From Struthio camelus (taxonomy: Eukaryota > Chordata > Aves > Struthioniformes > Struthionidae), in assembly GCF_040807025.1 (NCBI RefSeq), contig NC_090952.1:26037068-26101067 (forward strand): 64,000 bases of DNA, read 5' to 3'. Both the position numbers and the translations under genes were made by a program. Numbering within the stretch: position 1 is the first letter of the stretch; each line of letters opens with the position of its first letter. A model generated the notes under the pieces. The model searched no databases and was not told the origin of the DNA. It saw nothing but the letters and a program-made list of their open reading frames with translations. Positions 36,301-45,959 of this stretch are shown here, piece by piece.

Positions 36301-39300
36301 AACCCATGCAACGTCTCGCCTTGCAGCGGCCGCAGTGGGAAGATGAGGGCCCTCTCCTTCAAGACGGGCATTGCATGTCTGTGCGGGACGGAGGTCAAGG
36401 AGAAGTTTCAGTGTGAGTCTGCCTGTCTCCCTCCCTTAGGCTGGTGTGGGCTCCTTGGAGTAACCTAGAAAAAGCAGGAGTGAGAGGTTTTCTGGCTTAA
36501 ACCTTCTTTGCCCAGAAAGAAGCAGCAGCTTTCATGCGGTGACTAATCTGCTTGCATTGCCACCCCTCCCCTCCTTCCCTCCCCAAGCCTACGCCGCCTA
36601 ATTTAGAAGGTGTTTTTGCACACTGACTGGTGCTGCCGTGATCTTGCTTGCATGGCACTATAAGGAACGTTGCAGAGAAGGCAAACAGACAACAGTTATT
36701 CAGTGCTTCTCATAAGGAAAAAAACCTGGGGGCACATGGCTGGGCAGCAGGTTTCAGACAAATTAAAGCAAGCACCTTTCCTCACAGTGTTTAACCGTGG
36801 AGTTCACTGCTGCAGGATACTGTTGAGGCCCAAAGCGCTGAGGGGTTTAATAAAGGGCTCAGACAGCTCCTTAGAGGACAGGCCAGCCATGGCTATTAAA
36901 GAAGTGATGTGAATGTAACCTCTGTCTCAAGTACACTCTAAACTTCTGATTGTTGGGAGCTAGAAGGATACTGGTAAAGGTCTTTTAGTCCTAGTTCAGT
37001 TTCTTTCCCGCTGCCCTTAAGCATTTGCTTAAGCTCCCTGTTGGAGACAGGCAGCTGGACCCCTGGTCTGACCTGTGCAGCACTCTCCCATGCTCGCATC
37101 CTGCTCTGTTTGTCAGGGCATCAGGTGTGTCGCTAACATGGATGTCTCCATGTCCATCTGGATGGCAGATCTCTTCAGCCAAGTGGCAAACCCTGGGGGA
37201 CTGTGTGACCAGCGGCACCTCGGCGTCCTGCTCCATGAGGCCATCCAGGTCCCACGCCAGCTGGGGGAGGTGGCGGCGTTTGGGGGCAGCAATGTGGAGC
37301 CCAGCATCCGCAGCTGCTTCCGCTTTGTGAGTAACATGCCTGTGGCCTGTGCCATCCCCTTGCAGCAGTCATGCTGAGGGAGAGGCTCTCGGAGATGGTG
37401 AGGAGTCAGCAATCTGTTGGAGCTGGCGCATAGCTCTGAGCAGCACCCTCTCGCTCTCTTCTCCCAGAGCAACGGGAAGCCTGCCATCGAGGCATCCCAG
37501 TTCCTGGAGTGGGCCAACCTGGAGCCACAGTCCATGGTATGGCTGGCTGTGCTGCACCGGGTGACCATGGCTGAGCAGGTGAAGCACCAGACCAAGTGCT
37601 CTGTCTGCCGGCAGTGCCCTATCAAGGGCTTCAGGTAGGGGATGTGATACGGGGTCATGGCCACCAAGGGGAATGCATGATGTCTGGTGGGAGCTGGGAT
37701 GGGTGTCGTTCTCCTCTCCCTACGGAGGCTGTGGGGAGCTGCAGGACTTGGGGTGACAGACAGGTACTGAGCATTTTGCTGCCACGTGGCTACTTTAGGG
37801 TCTGCCTCTGGGTCCACAGAGGTGCTGGCCTGGGTGGTGAGCTTGAATGAGGCTTCAAGGCATGAGCTAGTCCTGTCGGAATAGCATAGCTGGAAATGTC
37901 ACCCTGACTGGGCGCAGACTGTCCCAGAGATGTGGTCGCTGTCTGTAAGGGCTCCTTGCCCCAGCCTGGGAGGGAACTGCGTTTACGCCATGCTGTTGGG
38001 GGAACCTAGATCTCTGCAGCAGCAGTACTTCAGGCAGGTCAGAACCAGCTCCTCCTGGTGGCACCAGGAGAGGGGAAGGAGCCTGATGCTCTTCTGGAGA
38101 CTTCGGCCATCAGCACTGTGGGTTCAGAGGAGTATGATTAGCGCCCGTAAGCCACCTCTGTCCCTTGTATGTGTGCTTAGCATTTCTCGGGCTCTGAAAT
38201 GGCGCGTCTTTGCTGACTCTCATTACCTCCCAATGGCCTCTCCATCTTTCCAGGTATCGGAGCCTGAAGCAGTTCAACGTGGATATCTGCCAGACCTGCT
38301 TCCTGACAGGGCGAGCCAGCAAGGGCAACAAGCTGCACTACCCCATCATGGAGTACTACACACCGGTACGGAGCTGGGCTGGCCCAGGATGGTCTTGGCT
38401 CTGGGCAGCTCCCCCATCGGACACATCCAGCCTTGTGGTGCTTAGGCTGGTACAGCCACAGAAGTGGCTCCCTTGTACTTTTTGTTCCTCTTTGCGTGCT
38501 GGAAATTGCCTTTGGGCTTGTGGTGAGCAGGATGCCCGGATCCCCCAAGCACTCAGCTTGGCTTACGCCAGGCCCCGTGCAGGGCTGACTGAGCAGCCAT
38601 GTGCTCACCTTGCCTCCTGGGTTGTGTCTGCTTGGGGGAACTGCCTCTTTCTCTGTTGAGCTTGCAACCAGCCTCAAGGGATTTCTTTTCTGTGGATGTT
38701 GGCTCGTGATCCCTTGCTTTTTGTTAACCATAGCCTCGGTGTGTCTGTTTCTCTGCAGACCACATCCAGCGAGAACATGAGGGACTTTGCCACAACACTG
38801 AAGAACAAGTTTCGATCCAAGCAGTACTTCAGCAAGCACCCTCAGAGAGGGTACCTGCCTGTCCAGTCCGTGCTTGAGGCCGACTTCTCTGAGACGTGAG
38901 TGTTGGCTAGGCCCTGTGCCATGCCATGTCAGGCAGGGCTGAATGTGGGCTCCACAGGGGGAAACAGCATGTCAGCTGCAAGATGGGGCTCCATGGGGAG
39001 GGCTAGAGAGGGTAGCTTGCTGGGGGCTGATATAGCATCTTCATCTTGGAGGGGCAGAGGCTTCAGTCTCCCTCTCCAGCCTGTCCCTGGCTCTTCTCAG
39101 CCCAGGTGGGACCAGGGCAGGCTCTCCAACCCCTAGCTTTAAGTGAGGACTGCAAAGCCTTGCTGACCAGTGTGCGTCTCTTCCAGACCAGCTTCATCCC
39201 CGATGTTACCACATGCCGACACCCACTCCCGGATTGAGCATTTTGCAAGCAGGTATCACCGCTAGGCACTGTTGTCATGCCAGGCTGTGGAGCGTGGCTC

Positions 39301-42069
39301 CAAGGGATGCAGAGAGGCTTCAGGACAGAGGCACAGTGACCTCCCCACTGCATGCAGCCCCTGCCATGCTTCCTCATGTGCTACACAGCAGATATAGGTT
39401 GGCTCCAGCAGCTTGAGGCTGCGCTGTCGTTGGGAAGAAGATAGTGCCCCAGCTGCAGAGCTGGGCAAACCTGTCTGCTCCCACCTGCATGCACCACTTT
39501 GGTCTTGCCTGAGGCATGCCCGATGCTCTTGCAACAGGTCTTGATTTTTCTTTGTCTTAGGGACAGAACAGCCTCCACTTACTGACATGCTCTTCCCAGT
39601 ATGAACTCCTGACTGGGCCAGTGGGATTTTCCCTTGATGATTTAGACCTTCCAATTCATTCACCAATGTTACTTGCAAGATCCCTGTTGCTACTATTTTG
39701 TAATTTGTAACTCCTCCATCCTCACCACAGGCCCAGGCAGGGGAGGGACCTGAGGCATGCACGGAGCCTGTAGCCCAGGCCAGGACGTAGGTAGTGACTG
39801 TTATATACTTTTATCCTGTACCCTTGAGTATGCAAGAGGAGACCAAACCAGCTGCATGGCAGCCCTTTGTTCCTCAGACTGTTGCCTTGAATCAGCAGTG
39901 TTGTTTATTTCTAAAAAGGCAAAACTCAGTACGAATCTGTAAAGAGGGACAGACTAGAGCAGGTCAGCTGGGAGACTTCTACCAGAGAGGGCCCTTGCAG
40001 GGCTGCCACGGCTGAGGTGTATTGAACAGACGTTTAGGGTGCCTGAACGTGTCTCAACCTGTTTTTGTTTCCTTCAGGCTTGCAGAGATGGAAAGCCAGA
40101 ACTGCTCTTTCTTTAACGACAGCCTGTCCCCCGATGATAGCCTGTGAGTCCTGCCTCCTTTCCCTGCTCTGCAGTGCCTGCTTAGCCAGGACTCCTGTGG
40201 CCCTGGCCGCACCTGCCCAGGTCACATCAGTACTTCTCCTCTCAGCCACTTTGGGACTGAGGCTCCTGGGCACCACCAGCTACCCAGAGATGCTGAGCTG
40301 CTTCTGAGCTTTGTACCTGGAGCAGCCAGAATAAATTCCCATACAAAACCACGTCCCTCTGGGCTGCCCTTCCCTGAGGGCCTAGCGAGCCCCCGAGAGC
40401 GATGCTCCTCACTAACATGTTTCCTCTGCCTGCGGTAACAGGGATGAGGACCAGTACTTGCTGCGCCATTCCAGCCCCATCACCGACAGAGAGCCCGGGA
40501 GCAGCCAGCAGGCCCCGCACAGCCTCAGCACGGAAGACAAGGGGGAACTGGAGCGAATCCTGGCCCACTTAGAGGATGAAAACAGGTAGGGACACGGGCA
40601 GCTCTAAAAGTGGGATCTTGGTTCTAAGGGCAAGGAGCCAGAGAAACTCTGGCTTAGCCACAAGGGCAGAGCTCCAAGTGGAGCTGTGGAGTGGCTGCCA
40701 AGGCCAGAGGTCCTGGGAATAGCTGAGTGGGATTGGTTTGGAGGGTATCTAGGCTAAACCCTACTAAACCTTCGTGAGAGCACAAGCTCAGTGAGGACAT
40801 GCTCCCCAAGGAAGGGAGAAGGCTCTGTTTCCCAAAAACATTCCTGCCCCATTCCCAAAATATGTTTCCCTCTTAAACCCAAAGCTGGCTGAACTGAACC
40901 CAGGGCATTTCCATCTCTTGTACCCTGGGCTCCCTCGCAAACAGTGGCAGTGCTGCTGTGGGCTATGTGAGGTAAGGCTCTGAGCAGCGCAGCTCAGCTC
41001 AGGAGGAGGTTACTGCTATCCCTGCTCTTGTTCCCAGTCCCTTAGTGAGTAGCTTGCATGTCTCTCGTTTACTGCCTAAAAGGGATAGAGCTGCAGGCAG
41101 GCCACCCTATAGTGCAGGATGGAGTCCAGCACGGTGCAGGTCTTCCCGCGCACCAAAATAAAGCCCCCTGGGGTGTTTTGTCTCAGAGTTACTGGCCATT
41201 CCCAGCGCACAGCCATCAGGTGGTTCCAGCAGTCTTTGCAAAGGAGGATGGTAGCATTGATCTGGGCTGTCTTGCAGGATCCTCCAGGGAGAGCTGAGAC
41301 GTTTGAAATGGCAGCATGATGAAGCTGTGGAGTCTCCAACCTTGGCTGCAGGTTCCCCTGAATCAGTGCAAGACCCACGTAACGATGAGCTCCTGGCAGA
41401 AGCGCGAATTCTTCGGCAGCACAAGAGCCGTCTGGAGACCCGCATGCAGATCCTGGAGGACCACAACAAGCAGCTGGAGTCCCAACTGCACCGGCTGAGA
41501 GAGCTGCTGCTGCAGGTACCCACACAGCAAGGATTGGGGCAGAGCATATCCTTGGGGGTGGGCTTTGCCATGGCAGAGCTGGGGCAGTGGCAGAAAGGGA
41601 TGGTCAGAAGGTGCAGGACAAGGACAGAGGACTGTGACAAACCCCTTCTCTCTCCAGCCTCCGACAGAGTCAGATGGCAACGGTTCGGCAGCTTCTTCCT
41701 TGGCTTCGTCTCCGCACCAGTCTGAGGGCAGCCAGGTGAAGGAGCAGGAACACAACACCCCTGACACCGAAGCTGCAGGTGAGGATTGTAGCTGAGCTCT
41801 CATTCCTGCTCTCACAGTTTGACTGCTCCAGGGGAAGCTGCCACCCGAACACCCCATCTAGCCAGCTAGCAGGCAGCTCTGCATGTCCAGAGAGCCTACT
41901 AACCCCAGCTCTGCCTCCTCTTCCTGCTGCAGATGAGGTGGAGGCCAAAACACAGGATGTCAGTGTATGCCTGGAGGACATCATGGAGAAGCTGCGGAGC
42001 GCCTTCCCCAACTCTCGAGGTACTCGAGTGAAATCCCCGTCTCTGGCCTCTTACTGTTCCCTCAGATGA
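24309..42069 (+). CDS. DRP2: Dystrophin-related protein 2
   Basis: DRP2 is a short dystrophin relative; in mammals it binds dystroglycan and periaxin in Schwann cells. Coding exons: 24309-24416, 28482-28567, 29372-29528, 30768-30888, 30979-31247, 31757-31903, 32403-32481, 33329-33389, 33796-33857, 34170-34244, 35917-36118, 36327-36412, 37169-37326, 37468-37634, 38254-38365, 38759-38895, 39187-39252, 40078-40143, 40442-40585, 41278-41515, 41658-41778 and 41933 onward. All phases join, giving about 932 residues (human 957). Two spectrin-like repeats are followed by a WW domain ([20 protein letters not shown], about 325-355), EF-hand-like region, ZZ finger (CSVCRQC...DICQTC, about 580-630) and C-terminal coiled coil. 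The first exon ([16 protein letters not shown]) resembles human MQPMVMQGCPYTLPRC. About 28 human residues after it have no exon found here. A shorter form could start at [11 protein letters not shown] (28521). The end is uncertain: unspliced it stops at 42069, spliced to 42809 it ends GMTSLI. Confidence 0.93.
34490..35470 (+). mobile_element. Old CR1/L3-type LINE fragment in a DRP2 intron
   Basis: Lies in the intron between exons 34170-34244 and 35917-36118, in the sense direction. Ordered matches to the reverse-transcriptase part of CR1/L3 elements include AGAGCTTTTGATAAGGC (RAFDKA, the motif before the catalytic block), GAAATTCAGTGCTGATA, AGATCTCTGCTGTAGTCCTG, and CATGTCTTGAGTGTCATGTA (HVLSVMYC in place of the usual HLEYCVQFW region). 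Many small changes break every frame, so it is an ancient copy and not active. Confidence 0.6.
36680..36925 (+). mobile_element. Old CR1/L3-type LINE fragment, 3' part
   Basis: In the DRP2 intron 36413-37168. The order of blocks matches the 3' region of CR1/L3 elements: GTGGAGTTCACTGCTGCAGG, then GTTGAGGCCCAAAG, GGGTTTAATAAAGGGCTCAGA, and GAGGACAGGCCAGCCATGGC. An exon separates it from the fragment at 34490-35470, so it is an independent insertion. Confidence 0.55.
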
Positions 42070-43502
42070 AGTTTCCACCTCCACGGAGCCCTGCCCCAAT
42101 CCCACCCTCCCTGCAACGGCTGGTCCCCCGCAGCACCTGTAGCCACAGCGCTGCTGAGACTGGCACGCAGCCTGGGTGTGGAGAGGATGAGGAGTTCTTC
42201 CACCTGCGAGAAGGTCAGAGCTGCTGAGGGTGCTGACCCTACCGGGCAAGCTGCAAGGCAGACTCCCACCCTGCGCGGGGCCCTGCATCCCCATGGGCTG
42301 TTCCCCACAAAGACGGACAGACCTGACAGCACTGGGTTTGCAGTGATCACTTTAAACCACCTTCCTGCTTCTTTGTCCCTGGCTGGACCCCCCCTCCTGC
42401 AAGATGGGTGAAAGCACTGGTTACCTTGCAAAACTGAAGAAATGGTGCAAGCTCTTCTAGCTGCTCATGGATGGCTCTTCCCAGCAGGAACGGGACCAGG
42501 GGATGCTTGCGTGAACATCCCCCCTGCTTCCTGTGTGGAGTTTGGTGTTGGCACCAGTGGCCCCTGCTGTTACTTTCTGCCTGGCCCTTTTCTCACCCAA
42601 GGGGCAGAGACCTGCAGCTCCCTGCTTGACACCCTCCCTCACCCAGGCTGCGTGCAGCAAGGGGACGTTGCTTGGTACTAGCACTAAAACGGCAGCAAAA
42701 CTTCCTCTGCCTACGCATCCTCGCCCACTTTCTGCTGTTTGTTAACTTGCCTATCCTAACCAGGTGGCTCCAAGCGTCATTCTCCTGACCTCTCCGTTTC
42801 TCTTTCAGGTATGACCTCCCTTATCTAACACCTTCTGTGAGCCAGAGGCTTTCTCTAACCAGCTACCTGGCTGCTTTCCTCCCCTTCCTCTTAACTGCCA
42901 TGCTCCCCCTGCGGCAGGCCTCACCTGGACTCCCTCGGGAGCACCCTGGGCCGGTCACGCACAAGGCTTGCCAGCTCCAGAAGATCTCAGGGGAACATAG
43001 GCCACGTGGGAGCAGGGCTGTGGGCTCCTCTGGGGTCTGGCTCGGTTGCTCAGCCACAGCATCCAGGTTTGGATTCACCAGACTGCACAGAAAAGTTGAG
43101 AAGAAAGAGTTGAAGCTATGGAAGCTACGCGTCTCCCTCGGCACTTACGGGCTGCTGCCTTTGGCTGCAGGCCTTGGAGGACGCAGAGCTCAGCATCCTG
43201 CTCCTCTCCGGTTCTGCCCAGTGTCACCCAGGTTCATGGGTACCATAATGCTCCAGCAGCCACCAAACAGCCACCCAGTCTTGAAACTCTTTTTAACAGC
43301 ATCCAGCTACCAGCTTTACAGACTGAACTCTGCTGCTCAGCTCTTCGCAGCCACATGGGCACGTAGCATCTGGTGAGGAGAGTTTGCGAGGGTTACAGGG
43401 TAGGGAGGAGTCCATGTTAGAGCTTCAGCCCAGCTAGTAGCCTTATCTTGAGAGGAGCTTTATAACAGAGCCTTATCATTTAATTTGCATATATTTCTTT
43501 AT

Positions 43503-43530
43503 TATATATACATATATATATATATATATT
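43503..43530. repeat. TA microsatellite
   Basis: Tract of TA with one CA interruption, just before the ATTAAA at 43562. Confidence 0.8.
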
Positions 43531-44189
43531 CTGTACTTAAATATTCTCATGGACTCACTCCATTAAATTCTAATACCTTGTTAAGCAGCAGTTGCACTTC
43601 ACTGTTTTAGTCCAGCCCAACATCTGCTCCTGTGAGGACCAGCACCTTCCCTGCTCCCTGTGCTGCCTTGGAGCAAGGACGCTGTGAGGGGAGCTTAGCG
43701 CAGAGGGCCAGGCCAGCAGCAGGTGGTCAGTCTTGGGGAGCTGGGCACAGAGAGCCTGTCCTGCCGCTCCATCCAAGCTGGAGCTCCTCTTTGCATGGCG
43801 GGGGACCGGCTCCTGGCAGCTGCCCGCCCTCGCTGTGCTGAGGGATGGGATTCCTCCAGCCACAGGCTCTGTGTGCTCTGCTCCCCCGGCCACCATGCCT
43901 CAGCTCTGGCCCTGGTGCTGCCACGATGTTGGGCTGTGATGCAGGATCAGAGTGGTGCAGCCAGGACAGGCAGGGCGCCTCCATGCCACCCTCAAGGAGG
44001 GAGATGGGCTGCTGCTGTCCCCTGCCTTGAGCTGGGCTGAGGGGCTGGAGGTGCTCGCTGGAAGCAGGTGAGTCCCCTCGGACACCTGGGGACATGAGGG
44101 GAGGCAGAGGAGGCTCTTCTGCAGGGTTGCTTGGTGGCTCCTGGACCCGAAGGCTCCCTGAGGCTGCTGTCTAGGGCTGTGTTATGTCG

Positions 44190-44850
44190 AGAAAGCTGTC
44201 GAGTCAGGTGCTGTAGGGCGCCTCGGAGCGGGGCTGGAGGCCCCAGTGCTCCGGGGCTGCAGAGGGATGGGACGCCAGAGCCCTCGGGGCACGGCAGGGC
44301 AGGCTGCGCGTCGGTGCGAAACGTCCTGCCCAAAGGGTGCTTGCTGCGGGGACAGGACCAGGCTGTTATTGCCGGCTGCGCCGGGGTGCGATGGGGAGCT
44401 GTTTGGGGAGGTTTGGAGCAAGGCAGCGTGCTGGGCGCCGGGGGTCTGCGTGCTGCTGGACTTGGCGCGTTGGCAGAGGCGTGAAGCGGGGCGCCTCGCT
44501 CTGTGCCCGGAGGAGGCGGCGCGAGCCCCGTCCTGGGCGCGTGGGGCGGCAGTGCGGTGCCGAGCGTCGGGGTCCCTGTGCCGCGGTGCCCGCCCGCAGC
44601 AGCGTGGCTCGCGCTCCTTGCCAGGCGAGCGGCCGTAGCGCGCCTGGTGTTGGAGGCGGTGGCAGTGGTGTTCGGCTCGCTGTAGCCCGCTGTGCGTGAG
44701 GCTTCTCGGGGCGCCCTGTGTGCCCCGGGGCGGCGGGCGGTTGGCTGCGGCTGCAGTAGGCTGAGGGCCGGAGTGGCGTGGCCGCCGCGCACCGTGGCCT
44801 GGCCGGGGGCTGGTGGTGGCTCAGGGTGGCAGAGAGCAAACGGGGCATGA
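44190..44850. other. CpG-rich block between two convergent genes
   Basis: Dense CpG sequence with no exon of a recognisable protein, sitting between the ends of DRP2 (+) and the AIPL1-type gene (-). Long open frames cross it on both strands, but they are arginine-, proline- and alanine-rich and only reflect base composition. It may be DRP2 3' UTR, an orphan CpG island with its own start sites, or both. Confidence 0.5.
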
Positions 44851-45937
44851 GGTTACTGCAGAGGGCCAGAACGGGGGAGCAGGGCCGAGCGAGCTCTGCA
44901 GGGGGGCTCAGGCTGTGGTTGGGTGCTGGGCAGGGAGGCGGGCGGGCTGGCTAACGCTCTGGTAACCATGTACTGCGGTGCTGCTGCCCTCGCTGCTTCT
45001 CCATCTCTGCTCTGGAAAGAGAATAAATTTGTATTTATACCGAGACCTGACTCCTTGCCTTGGCCTCTTCTTTCTGCACTGTTTTCCCTCGCTCTCAGGC
45101 CGGTGGGATGAGGATGTCCCGGTGCCCTGGTCCGCCCGCTCCGGCGGGGAGAGCAGCAGCCCTGAGCTGAGCCCTCGCCTCCCGGGCTGGGGCGGCCGGC
45201 TCAGCGCCCCGAGGAGGATGCAGGCACGTCCTCTGGCCTTCACCTTTGTTTTTCCTCTTCCAGCAAGGTCTGTGCAGAGCCCCATGACGGCCTGGAGCTG
45301 AGTGCTAGCTGCGCGGAGGCAGGCCCCCCTCCTAGCCCAGGAGCTTCTGCTGTTGGAAACCCTGCAGCCCCCGCCAAGGAGGAGAAGGCAGGAGCTCCTG
45401 CTGGAAGTCTCCTTTCCCTCCGTGCTTTTGGGCTCTATTATGTCTCCCAAGGGATATCTGGGTGCTTTTGCCCCGCGTGCTGCCTCTGTTCCCTGTGGCT
45501 CTGTATTGCAGCAAGGTGCTCGGCTGAGCCCTCGCCCAGGGCCAGGGCGAAGCTGGGGGCTCAGGGGCCCTCCCCGCCGTGGGAGCTGGGGCTGGTCTGC
45601 GGCCGACAGCACAATCTCCCCAGCGCTCAAGGTTTCACCCTCTGCACGGGTCAGATGGTGCTGGGCAGAGACCCGACACGCTGCTCCCCGGGACTGGCCG
45701 TGACTCCCCGTCGGCTGAGCTGGGATGGTTCGCGCACACTCGGGCCTGGGGCAAAGGTTCAAGACCTTAAATGGGGATCAAATACAGCCTCTCCTTTAAA
45801 TCCCTCTCTCAAAGGTCGAGCAAAACGCCCCAGCCTGCTGCCGCGCTCTGCAGGGCCAGGCAGGAGCCGTGCGGCTGCGAGTGGAGATGCCAGTCACGTC
45901 CAGGAACAAATCCAGCACACGCTGCCAGCAAAGAGTT

Positions 45938-45943
45938 TTTATT
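45938..45943 (-). terminator. Poly(A) signal of the AIPL1-type gene
   Basis: AATAAA on the minus strand begins only 16 bases after the stop codon at 45960-45962. If used, the 3' UTR would be a few tens of bases, unusually short. Its presence supports the chosen frame as the true end of the last exon. Confidence 0.6.
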
Positions 45944-45959
45944 TCTCCGCCAGTGAAGC

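Larger units (their letters stand above)
42070..45045 (+). other. DRP2: Probable DRP2 3' UTR with two poly(A) signals
   Basis: After the DRP2 stop no further gene is seen on the plus strand until 58 kb. ATTAAA lies at 43562-43567, after a TA microsatellite, and AATAAA at 45022-45027. Human DRP2 also has a 3' UTR of several kilobases. The strong acceptor at 42807-42808 (after TTTCTCTTTC) may mark a separate last exon. The region includes a CpG-rich block at about 44190-44850. Confidence 0.5.

Noticed and set aside
42837-43376. 179-codon plus-strand open frame after DRP2
   Set aside because: Lies in the likely 3' UTR; unlike any DRP2 or dystrophin C-terminus I know, and not joined in frame to the last exon.
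43992-44792. 266-codon minus-strand open frame
   Set aside because: Low-complexity A/P/R/S product of a CpG-rich block, no similarity and no splice support.
44908-45762. 284-codon minus-strand open frame
   Set aside because: Crosses the DRP2 poly(A) signal region in antisense and lies beyond the poly(A) signal of the AIPL1-type gene; GC-driven openness only.
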